This document shows, one piece after another, positions 26,005 to 32,676 of a stretch of 32,676 nt of DNA. The position numbers and the translations under genes were made by a program. The notes beneath the pieces were generated by a model that saw only the letters and a list, made by a program, of their open reading frames with translations, was not told the DNA's origin and ran no database searches. This DNA comes from Planctomycetota bacterium (GTDB lineage: Bacteria; Planctomycetota; SZUA-567). The stretch spans positions 1 through 32,676 of the forward strand of contig JAISXA010000264.1 of NCBI GenBank assembly GCA_031270685.1. The letters are read 5' to 3'. Numbering within the stretch: position 1 is the stretch's first letter; the number at the start of each line of letters is the position of its first letter.

Positions 26005-26952
26005 ATGTTTAACGAGGGAACCTCTTTCTTCCGGCTGGCGGCGCTGTTGTCCCTGCTGGCCTGCGGTTGCGGCGGCGATGGACGGACGGCGAAATCGTGG
26101 TTCAATATCGGAGGCGGCCGGGAGAGGGGGAAAGGGGACGAGACACTGGCCCGGACGTCCCGGGGAAGCGGCAATCCGGACGAAAAGGCCGGGAGGCGGA
26201 GCCAGTTGGCCAGCCTGAGGGAAAGGGAGCGTTCCCAGGCGGAGATGGTCGGGGAAATGCGCGAAGCCTTGGCCAGGGGGGAGAAAGTGGTCGAGCGGGA
26301 AGAGGCCAAGTTGAATGAAATTCGGATGGATTTGGCGAAATTCGATTCGGCGGACGATTCCCGTACCAACCACCCCGCCGGGTTTGTCGCCGCCGATTGG
26401 CCGGCGGATTATCCCGGGGATCGGGAAAGAATCCAGCCCGGCCGGGATCTGCCTAAAATGGCCGCCGGCGTTGGCGAAGATCGCCGCCGCCGGGATGCCG
26501 GGGAAATTTTACTTTACCGGGGGGGGGCCGGAGAGGAAAGAGGAAACTCGCAATCCGCCGTTTCGGGCGGGAGGGATTCTTCCGGCCGCCCGGGGGATGA
26601 GGCGGGGTTGATTGGTTCGGCGCGGCCGGTTCGTCGCGGCCCGGCGGCGAATGGATTGGCGCGGGACAACCCCGAGGCCGGGGAATATCCCTGGAAGCCG
26701 GAGGAACATCTTTATTCACGTGAAGATAACGGATTCCCCGCCTGGAACTCCGCTCAATCCGGGGAATTATTCCCGCGGTCATTCCGGCCGGAACCGTCCT
26801 CTTCCGGATCGGTTTCCGATGCGACCGCCTCTCATCCGCCCGTCCCCCGGCCGGATCGTTTTTCCCCGGACAACCAGCCGCCAGGATTGGAAAACCGCTT
26901 CGACGACAACGAGGTGTTTGTTCCGGATTTGTACCTGCCCGGCCGACAGTGA
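26005..26952 (+). CDS. Large low-complexity lipoprotein of unknown function
   Basis: Encodes 315 aa from the ATG at 26005 (GGAG 8 nt upstream); an ATG at 25978 would give a longer signal. The signal peptide SFFRLAALLSLLAC ends in a lipobox with Cys at residue 20. After a Gly/Arg-rich stretch there is a short coiled coil (SLRERERSQAEMVGEMREAL, then EKVVEREEAKLNEIRMDL), and the remaining ~190 residues are low-complexity, rich in Gly, Arg, Pro, Ser and Asp. No domain is recognised and the sequence composition suggests intrinsic disorder. It is the first of five co-oriented genes. The reading frame is supported mainly by the lipoprotein signal and uninterrupted length in high-GC DNA, so a part of the C-terminus could be less certain. 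Confidence 0.65.
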   Translation: MFNEGTSFFRLAALLSLLACGCGGDGRTAKSWFNIGGGRERGKGDETLARTSRGSGNPDEKAGRRSQLASLRERERSQAEMVGEMREALARGEKVVEREEAKLNEIRMDLAKFDSADDSRTNHPAGFVAADWPADYPGDRERIQPGRDLPKMAAGVGEDRRRRDAGEILLYRGGAGEERGNSQSAVSGGRDSSGRPGDEAGLIGSARPVRRGPAANGLARDNPEAGEYPWKPEEHLYSREDNGFPAWNSAQSGELFPRSFRPEPSSSGSVSDATASHPPVPRPDRFSPDNQPPGLENRFDDNEVFVPDLYLPGRQ

Positions 26953-27122
26953 AAATTCGTCCCGGGCCGAACCCGTCCCGGTTCGGGAATAATCCGGATT
27001 GCGAACATGCGGAAAATCGTTGCCTTGCGCCCGGTGAAAGGGAAAATGAACCTTTTCCTTTCAGGAAGGTTCCGCCGGCCGGCGGGGGATGCCTGAAAAC
27101 CCCGCCGGGCAAAGACGAGGTT

Positions 27123-29315
27123 ATGGCAAATCCGGGTTCTTCTTCATTCATGCCTCCGACCGGGGCCGCTTTGCGCCGCTTGGCCGGCCAGGGAAAACTT
27201 GGCCCCGACGCGCTGGAAGCCGCCCTGATCTTCATCGGCGTCCGGCCGGGAGCGCGGGAATGGCGGGCGTTTTGGCAACAGGCGCTGCTGGTGGGCGGCG
27301 CCGTCTGCCTCGCCTGCGCCGTGATTTTTTTCGTCGCCTGGAACTGGGCGGATCTCCACCATTTCGCCAAGTTCGCCCTGATTGAGGGCTGCCTTGCCGC
27401 CTGCCTGGCGGCGGCCATCCTCAAGGGGCCCGACAGCCGGGCAGGCGCCGTCTGCCTGCTTGGCGGCGGCATTGTCATGGGCCCTCTGCTGGCCGTTTAC
27501 GGCCAAACTTATATGACGGGCGCCGGGCTGGAGGAATTTTTCCGGGCCTGGACCCTGCTGCTGCTTCCCCTCGCCCTCGCCGGCCAAAAAACCATCCTCT
27601 TCTTCCTGGTCTGGCTGCTGGATTATCTGGGGATCGTCTCGCACCTTGCCGGTCTGCCAGACTTCGGCCTGCCCACCGGCCAGCTCTATTTTCAATTCCG
27701 GCAATGCGCCTGGCTCCTGGCTTGGGAAGCCGCCGCCCATTTTTGGGGGATGTCCCGGCCCTGGCTGGCGGAGCGCTGGTTTCCGAGATTGATTTTCTTT
27801 ATGCTTGTCGGTTCGCTTACCCCAATCCTCGTTTCCTTCATGTTGGGATCGCCTCGGCCGGAATCTTTTGAATTCTATTGCCTTTATCTGGCGATCATGT
27901 TTTGCGCCTGGCTGTATTATAGCCGGATCTGTCCCGATCTCTTCATGCCCGCTTGCGGTCTCTTTAGCCTTTCCGCCCTCCTGGTCGCTAATTTCGTTAT
28001 CGGCCACGATTTTTTCCGCGAACCCTTGGCGACCGCCTTGCTGATCATCATTCTGAGCGCGGGCGCGGGCGCCATTCTGCTATGGTGGCGGAGGAAAATG
28101 GTAAAGAAAGCCGCCGCCGGGGCGGTCGAAACCGGGGCGGCTCCCCGGGCTCGCGAACAGCTCCGGCCAAGCTGGGAAGCCGTGCGGGATCATCTTGGCG
28201 GACTCGGTTTGTTGCCGGCCGGCGCTCCGCTCTTGGACGGGGAGGCGCGGGAAGATGAAATCCCCTGGTTTGTCACCCTGTTCCAGGGGATGGCGGGGTG
28301 GCTGGCTTCGCTGCTGTTGCTGTTCTTTCTGGGGGATTTCCTTCGCCGCGGTTTGGATATTTCGGGGTCCGGGACGGAAACGGCTCTCCTAGTGGCCGGC
28401 TGGGCCATGCTGGTCTTGGGCGCGGTTGCCGGCCGCGGGAAAAATCAGTTCGCTTGTCAGTTCGGTTTGGCGGCGTCCCTGGCCGGAGCCGCTTCAATTG
28501 GTATCGCCTTGGCGGAAATCGTCGAGCCATCGGCGATCACGCCGTTTGCGGCGGCTCTGGGCGCCGGGGCGGGTTTTGCCTTGGGCCGGACTTTTTCCTG
28601 CCGGATGCTTGCCTCCCTGTTTTTTTTCGCTTGTCTGACCGGGGGGATATTGTGGCAATACCGGGATGGCTCCGAATTTTACCCGGCGGGCGCCGTCCTG
28701 ATGGGCTGTTGGTGGACCGTCCTCTGCCTGGGAATTGCCCATGGCCGGTTGCGGGAAAGCCGATGGAGCCTTTCCCCTGTCCGCGCCTCCTTCATCGCGC
28801 CGGGCTTGTACGGCCTGTATGCCGCCATCCTGTTGTTCGCGATTTTTGCCGCCGTCGGGGAAAACGCAAGCGGATTCGCCGTGAAGGAGATCGCTTTTCT
28901 TTTCCCCTTGAGCGTTTCCGGGAAAACGCTCGGTCTGGCCGCCGGGCTGGGAATCATATTTTTTGTCTTCCGATTGACCGGACGGTTTCGCGTCCGGCCG
29001 ATAATCAGGGCGGGTTGCCTGGCCGCCGCCTGCCTGGCGACGGCGTTCGGCTGGTTTTTGCCTTGGCTGTCCCCGGGGTTGTTTGGCCTGACGCTTTGCC
29101 GGCAGGCGGGCGACCGGCCGCTGGCCGGGCTTACCTGGCTCTTCCTGTTCTGCCAAATCGCCTACTATTATTACAGCCTGAGCGAAAGCCTGCTTTACAA
29201 ATCCCTGCATCTGGCGGGGTGCGGGGCGGTATTGTTGTCTTTGGGCCTCCTTATGGCGAAAATTCCGGAAACGCCCCCTAGCCTCCATCCTGGCCCGGAG
29301 GGGCGGCATGCGTAG
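27123..29315 (+). CDS. Fused DUF2157-DUF4401-type polytopic membrane protein
   Basis: Encodes 730 aa from the ATG at 27123; a GTG at 26949 overlapping the previous stop is an alternative start but would add 58 residues unlike the family. The N-terminus (ALRRLAGQGKLGPDALEAAL, then LLVGGAVCLACAVIFFVAWNW) matches the DUF2157 start. About eighteen or more hydrophobic segments follow in two halves separated by a soluble stretch (~378-440) holding WEAVRDHLGGLGLLPAGAPL, which resembles the N-terminal part of DUF4401. In many bacteria DUF2157, DUF4401 and GDYXXLXY proteins are separate neighbours; here the first two appear fused. The GDYXXLXY gene overlaps by 8 bp. Function is not known; it is an inner-membrane protein. 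Confidence 0.8.
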   Translation: MANPGSSSFMPPTGAALRRLAGQGKLGPDALEAALIFIGVRPGAREWRAFWQQALLVGGAVCLACAVIFFVAWNWADLHHFAKFALIEGCLAACLAAAILKGPDSRAGAVCLLGGGIVMGPLLAVYGQTYMTGAGLEEFFRAWTLLLLPLALAGQKTILFFLVWLLDYLGIVSHLAGLPDFGLPTGQLYFQFRQCAWLLAWEAAAHFWGMSRPWLAERWFPRLIFFMLVGSLTPILVSFMLGSPRPESFEFYCLYLAIMFCAWLYYSRICPDLFMPACGLFSLSALLVANFVIGHDFFREPLATALLIIILSAGAGAILLWWRRKMVKKAAAGAVETGAAPRAREQLRPSWEAVRDHLGGLGLLPAGAPLLDGEAREDEIPWFVTLFQGMAGWLASLLLLFFLGDFLRRGLDISGSGTETALLVAGWAMLVLGAVAGRGKNQFACQFGLAASLAGAASIGIALAEIVEPSAITPFAAALGAGAGFALGRTFSCRMLASLFFFACLTGGILWQYRDGSEFYPAGAVLMGCWWTVLCLGIAHGRLRESRWSLSPVRASFIAPGLYGLYAAILLFAIFAAVGENASGFAVKEIAFLFPLSVSGKTLGLAAGLGIIFFVFRLTGRFRVRPIIRAGCLAAACLATAFGWFLPWLSPGLFGLTLCRQAGDRPLAGLTWLFLFCQIAYYYYSLSESLLYKSLHLAGCGAVLLSLGLLMAKIPETPPSLHPGPEGRHA

Positions 29316-29850
29316 GGCGCTGATCGCGGCGGTCATGATTCTGGCGATCGCGGGCTTCAACTGGTCCGTATGGCGCCAGGAAGCGCTCCGCGCCGGAGGG
29401 GCGGTGATGTTGCTGGAACTCGAGCCCGTTGACCCCAGGGCGCCTTTTCTGGGCGACTACATGGTTCTAAGCTACCGCCTGGATGCGTCGATAAGAAATG
29501 ACTTGTTCCCGAAATCCTGGAATGCCGATTCAACTTCCTTGCCGAAGGGCGGGACGGTTGCCGTCCGCCTGGACGGGAATCGGGTGGCGCGTACCGTCCG
29601 CCTGGACGGCGGCTCCTCCCTGGCCGGGGACGAGCTTCGGCTTCGCTTTGTCCGGCGCGGCCGTTTGGCCAAGCTCGCCGTGGCCCGGGCCTTTTTTTTC
29701 CAGGAGGGTCTGGCCCGGGATTACAGCCGCGCCCGCTACGGGGAATTCAGGGTGGGGGAGGACGGGCGGAGTTTGCTTCTGGGCTTGCTGGACGGGGATT
29801 TGCACCGCATTGTTCCGGAAAAACCTGCCGGGGACGAGGAGCCGCCATAG
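29308..29850 (+). CDS. GDYXXLXY domain protein
   Basis: Encodes 180 aa from the ATG at 29308, which overlaps the end of the previous gene by 8 bp. One N-terminal membrane anchor (ALIAAVMILAIAGFNWSV) precedes LLELEPVDPRAPFLGDYMVL and SY, so the defining GDYxxLxY motif (GDYMVLSY, ~49-56) is intact. The C-terminal part has GGTVAVRLDGNRVARTVRLD, LRLRFVRRGRL and a conserved-looking YFQE-like region FFFQEGLARDYSRARYGEFR. The protein would face the periplasm. It is a fixed companion of DUF2157/DUF4401 membrane proteins; the role is unknown. Confidence 0.9.
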   Translation: MRRALIAAVMILAIAGFNWSVWRQEALRAGGAVMLLELEPVDPRAPFLGDYMVLSYRLDASIRNDLFPKSWNADSTSLPKGGTVAVRLDGNRVARTVRLDGGSSLAGDELRLRFVRRGRLAKLAVARAFFFQEGLARDYSRARYGEFRVGEDGRSLLLGLLDGDLHRIVPEKPAGDEEPP

Positions 29851-29883
29851 GAAGTTTTCCATAATATCTTGGGGGAAAATGAC

Positions 29884-30534
29884 TTGTTTAAACCGGCCTT
29901 GATGGAATTCGGAATTCTTGCCAGCGCCGTCGCTTCCGGGATAGGCGTCGTGGTTCCCGTCGCCACCAGGTACAGCGACAACGCCGCCCGGTTGAAATGC
30001 CTTGACAACCTCCGGATAATAGGCGAGGGCATCCGCAAGTGGCATTTGCTCCACGATTATGTCCTGCCTCCGGGGCGGGGCATGGCGGGATTTTGCAATT
30101 CGCCCGACGGCGTCCCCCTGGAGGGCAATCTCTACGCCGTTGAACCCGGCCTGAACGCTTTGTGGGACAAGGGCCGGGGAGTGATAAGCGATCCTTCCGT
30201 CTTTGCCTGCCCGGCGGATGCGCATTTGGAGCCGCCTCCGGCCGTGGGGGAGGATTTCACCTCTCCCGGCCAGTTGTCCTACGCCATGACCGGGCACTTG
30301 TATCCGACCGACGCGGCCAACAAGGTCATCGTGGCCGACAAGAGCGACAAAGGCGGGAATCGAGGCGGAGAGGCGAGGGGAGCCAACCATCATGGCCGCT
30401 TTATAAACGTCCTTTTTTCCAACGGAAACGTGAGAACCTGCGAAGGGCCATATTTGCCGCCGGGAGTAGGCTCCGAATCGGGCAGCATTTACGTAAGGGA
30501 AACCGGCGATCCCAATGACACCTATATTGAATGA
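29884..30534 (+). CDS. Degenerate pseudopilin-like protein (H-X9-DG / DUF1559-like)
   Basis: About 216 aa if started at TTG 29884 (GGGGGA 7 nt upstream); TTG at 29869 would add five residues. The N-terminus LMEFGILASAVASGIGVVVP followed by ARLKCLDNLRIIGEGI resembles the type IV pseudopilin helix and the CLNNLRQIGLA-like segment common in Planctomycetes, Verrucomicrobia and Lentisphaerae, but the G-FTLIE prepilin cleavage motif is not recognisable. The C-terminal NHHGRFINVLFSNGNVR corresponds to the N-H-x-G...N-V-L-F-x-D-G-x-V motif, with NG instead of DG. It is exported or membrane-anchored by inference. It lies in a row with the preceding DUF genes and overlaps the HAD gene by 4 bp. Confidence 0.7.
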   Translation: MFKPALMEFGILASAVASGIGVVVPVATRYSDNAARLKCLDNLRIIGEGIRKWHLLHDYVLPPGRGMAGFCNSPDGVPLEGNLYAVEPGLNALWDKGRGVISDPSVFACPADAHLEPPPAVGEDFTSPGQLSYAMTGHLYPTDAANKVIVADKSDKGGNRGGEARGANHHGRFINVLFSNGNVRTCEGPYLPPGVGSESGSIYVRETGDPNDTYIE

Positions 30535-31160
30535 GTAGGCGAATGGAACCGGCGATTGACACGATCATTTTCGATTTGGGCCGGGTGTTGATAAGGATAA
30601 CCCCGGAGGGGGAGAAATTTTCCGCCCTGATGCGATCCCTTGGCGTGGCTCCCGAAGCGGCCTTCGGTCTTTTTTGGCGGGAATCCGCGGTGGAACGGCA
30701 TATGCGCGGACTGATCGACAGCCGGGAATTTTACCGGCTGGTCGGGAATAGGCTTGCTTCCGCCCTCTCCTATGACGATTTCGTCGACGCCTGGTGCGAT
30801 ATTTTTCAGCCCAATCCGGAAATGGAAAGTTTGTTCGGTAAACTGGCGGATCGCTTTCCCCTGGGGCTATTGTCCGATACCGATCCCCTGCATTGGCAAA
30901 GGGTGCGGGAACTTTCGCCCTGGCTGGCACGGGTGAAGCGTCCGACTCTTTCGTTTGAAACCGGGTTTCTCAAACCGGAATACGGGGCCTTCCGCCGCGC
31001 CGCGGCCGATTGCGGAAGGGAGCGGCTGGATAGCTGCCTGTTTATCGACGACATGCCGGGCAATGTCGAGGGCGCCCGGGCGGCCGGGATGCGGGCGCTA
31101 CGGTTTACCGGGGCTAGGGAACTGGAATTGGATTTGGAGAGGCTGGGCCTGTTGGGCTGA
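30531..31160 (+). CDS. HAD superfamily hydrolase (subfamily IA-like)
   Basis: Encodes 209 aa; ATG at 30531 overlaps the previous stop (ATGA), and an in-frame ATG at 30543 is an alternative. HAD motif I is IIFDLGRVLI (nucleophile Asp ~15; the second Asp is Gly, as in YihX-like members), motif II LGLLSDTDPLHW, motif III Lys in FLKPEYGAFRRA, and motif IV LFIDDMPGNVEGARAAGM. Such enzymes are usually small-molecule phosphatases or haloacid dehalogenases; the substrate is unknown. It closes the five-gene plus-strand group. Confidence 0.88.
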   Translation: MSRRMEPAIDTIIFDLGRVLIRITPEGEKFSALMRSLGVAPEAAFGLFWRESAVERHMRGLIDSREFYRLVGNRLASALSYDDFVDAWCDIFQPNPEMESLFGKLADRFPLGLLSDTDPLHWQRVRELSPWLARVKRPTLSFETGFLKPEYGAFRRAAADCGRERLDSCLFIDDMPGNVEGARAAGMRALRFTGARELELDLERLGLLG

Positions 31161-31299
31161 TAGGCCGCAGTCGTCCCGGGGTTAGGGAAATCAGCGGACG
31201 TGAATCGCGCAGGCGGAATGGAATTGGTCGCAAAACGCGCACGGCAGTCCTTTTGTGCCGCATTTTCTGGTTTGTCCCGTCTTATTCACGCTTTTCTTA

Positions 31300-32676
31300 A
31301 CAATAAGAAAAAGAAAGCCTCGCGGAGGCCCCAAATAGGGGTATAATCGTCATTTTTATTCCTTGCGGAGGCTTCCCCCAATGAGTGAAGGCGGACTCTT
31401 TGGTTTTTCGTTCAACCGTTCGGTGAAACTCCGCGCCGAACCCCCGCGTGTCCCCGCCGAGGCCGGCGTTCTCCTTATCCGCGAGGTGGACCATCGCCTG
31501 GGCCTGACCAACGGACTTGCCGCCCGGCTTGAGGATAACCGGGACCGGCGATTTATTCGCTACACGATGGTTGGGCTCCTTCGGGAAAGACTCTACGCCT
31601 TCGCCTTGGGATTCTCCCGCCAGGATGATGCCGGCCGGCTTGCCCACGACCCCGCCTTCAAGACCGCCGTATGGGACAGGCCGGGGTGCGGGGTGGCGGA
31701 CGAGCGCCTCGCCTCGCGGCCAACCTCCTCCCGACTTGTCTCTTTTTTGGCCGGTAGCCACAACGGTGAGACTCTCCGCCAGTTTGTTTACGAGCCGGTT
31801 CTACGCCATCAGCGGGTGAGGGGCGGGAGGATCAACTTTGGAGTAGTTGACCTTGACGGCTTTCCCATCGAGACCCACGGCGAGCAGCCGGGTGCCGTCT
31901 ACAACGGGTACTAACAGAAAACCGTCTACTCCCTTCTTGCCGCTTATTTCTCCCCCAACGGAGACTTCGACTCCAAACGCCTCGGAAGGGGATTCATCCA
32001 TGCCGCCCTCCGGGACGGCAATGCCGCCCCGGCCGAAGGAATGGACCTGTTTTTCCAAGACACTTTCAAGAAGGCCGGGGAACTCGCCGGGACCGTCGCC
32101 TTCCGCCTCGACGCCGGCTTCGCTTCCGCGGGCATTCTGAACCAAATCAACCGCGCCGGAGCCCGGTTTGCCGTCCGTCTTCCCAATAACCAAGCCCGGG
32201 ATCGTTTGGCCGCTCCTTGGCTCTCCCGGCCCGCCGGGCGGCCTCCGAAGGAGGGCCACGAATTCACCGTCGAACTCCTCGGATACCGGAACCCTAAATG
32301 GAAGAAGGCATACCGCGTCGTTCTGGTCGTCGTCGACCAGCCGGGACCCCACGGCAATCTCCCGCTCTTCCCCAACTATTTTTTTATCGTCACCAACTGG
32401 TCCAGGAAAAGAATGCCCGGAAGGAAACTCCTCGGGCATTATCGCCAGCGAGGCGCATTCGAAGACCGTCTAGGCGAGTGGAACTCCCTCGGCGTCAACC
32501 TCTCCCAAGATGATTTCGCCAAGAACGAAGTCACCCTGTTCCTGTCTCCGCTCGCCGCCAACCTACTCGAAATCCTCCGGGGAGAGATGGAAGCCGCCGC
32601 CGGCTTCAGATCGGACCTTCCCTGCAATCCCGCCGAAGGCGGCTTCGACCTGGGCCGATTCAAGAAAGTCGTTCTC
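31300..32676 (+). mobile_element. IS1380-type insertion sequence (right end outside window, left boundary uncertain)
   Basis: The transposase fills the frame to the window edge. Upstream of it are a hairpin GCCTC-GCG-GAGGC (about 31316-31328), a TATAAT (31342-31347) suitable as -10, and GGAGG 10 nt before the ATG at 31381. The left terminal inverted repeat could not be defined because the right end is not in the window, so the start given is approximate. Confidence 0.55.
31381..32676 (+). pseudogene. IS1380-type transposase interrupted by an in-frame TAA (3' end outside window)
   Basis: The ATG at 31381 opens a frame that runs to TAA at 31912-31914 (177 codons) and then continues in the same frame to the window edge without another stop (254 codons). 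The two parts together look like one IS1380-family DDE transposase: N-terminal LGLTNGLAARLEDNRDRRFI, first catalytic Asp region GVVDLDGFPIETHGEQPGAV, then, beyond the stop, VAFRLDAGFASAGILNQINR (second Asp) and GHYRQRGAFEDRLGEWN (catalytic Glu). The stop falls at YNGY-stop-QKTVY, where relatives usually have another aromatic or polar codon, so a Tyr-to-stop change is likely. It is probably inactive unless the stop is suppressed. A decayed relative is at 1018-1330. Confidence 0.88.

Noticed and set aside
31912-31914. Possible stop-codon recoding (TAA read as an amino acid)
   Set aside because: Other genes in the window use TAA, TAG and TGA as stops at the expected ends, so a simple nonsense mutation in a transposase is more likely.

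Overview
The window is a GC-rich bacterial chromosome segment (every gene has a bacterial ribosome-binding site and operon spacing). MurE carries the DNPR signature of meso-diaminopimelate ligases, and there are lipoproteins, a periplasmic sugar-binding protein and CheW, so this is a diderm (Gram-negative-type) cell. A protein resembling the H-X9-DG/DUF1559-like pseudopilins, the ChvE-type transporter and the repeat-rich intergenic regions would fit the Planctomycetes-Verrucomicrobia-Lentisphaerae group. That assignment is inference only; no rRNA or marker phylogeny is available here.

Layout. Positions 1-807 (+) hold the 3' part of an aldo/keto reductase with a C-terminal 2x[4Fe-4S] domain. 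Next come a decayed IS1380-type transposase fragment and a 196-bp MITE-like repeat. On the minus strand follow an EF-hand protein (1689-2486) and a monosaccharide ABC transporter (chvE-gguA-gguB, 2647-6564) with an adjacent LacI-type regulator (6863-7888). A small lipoprotein, an SDR gene fragment, a DUF805 membrane protein, a stand-alone CheW and a zinc-metallopeptidase-like secreted protein occupy 8382-11372.

From 25492 down to 11497 the minus strand is a long division and cell-wall (dcw) cluster: rsmH, ftsL-like, ftsI, murE, murF, mraY, ftsW, murG, then a YgiQ-type radical SAM protein with an RG-rich tail and an Uup-like ABC-F ATPase. Several genes overlap by 4-17 bp, so they are probably co-transcribed. 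The cluster is unusual: murD is absent between mraY and ftsW, mraZ does not precede rsmH, and murC/murB/ddl/ftsQAZ do not follow murG.

From 26005 the plus strand carries a second set of genes: a low-complexity lipoprotein, a fused DUF2157-DUF4401-type membrane protein, its GDYXXLXY partner, a degenerate pseudopilin-like protein and a HAD hydrolase. The window ends inside a second IS1380-type transposase, interrupted by an in-frame TAA.

The most distinctive non-coding feature is a family of ~195-bp elements (four copies plus one short fragment). They have ~20-bp imperfect terminal inverted repeats (GTGGACTTTT.../...AAAAGTCGAC) and a hairpin just inside each end. Hairpin stems differ between copies by paired, compensatory changes, and two copies are flanked by 5-bp target duplications. 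A second, 131-bp element of the same architecture but different sequence separates rsmH from the ftsL-like gene.
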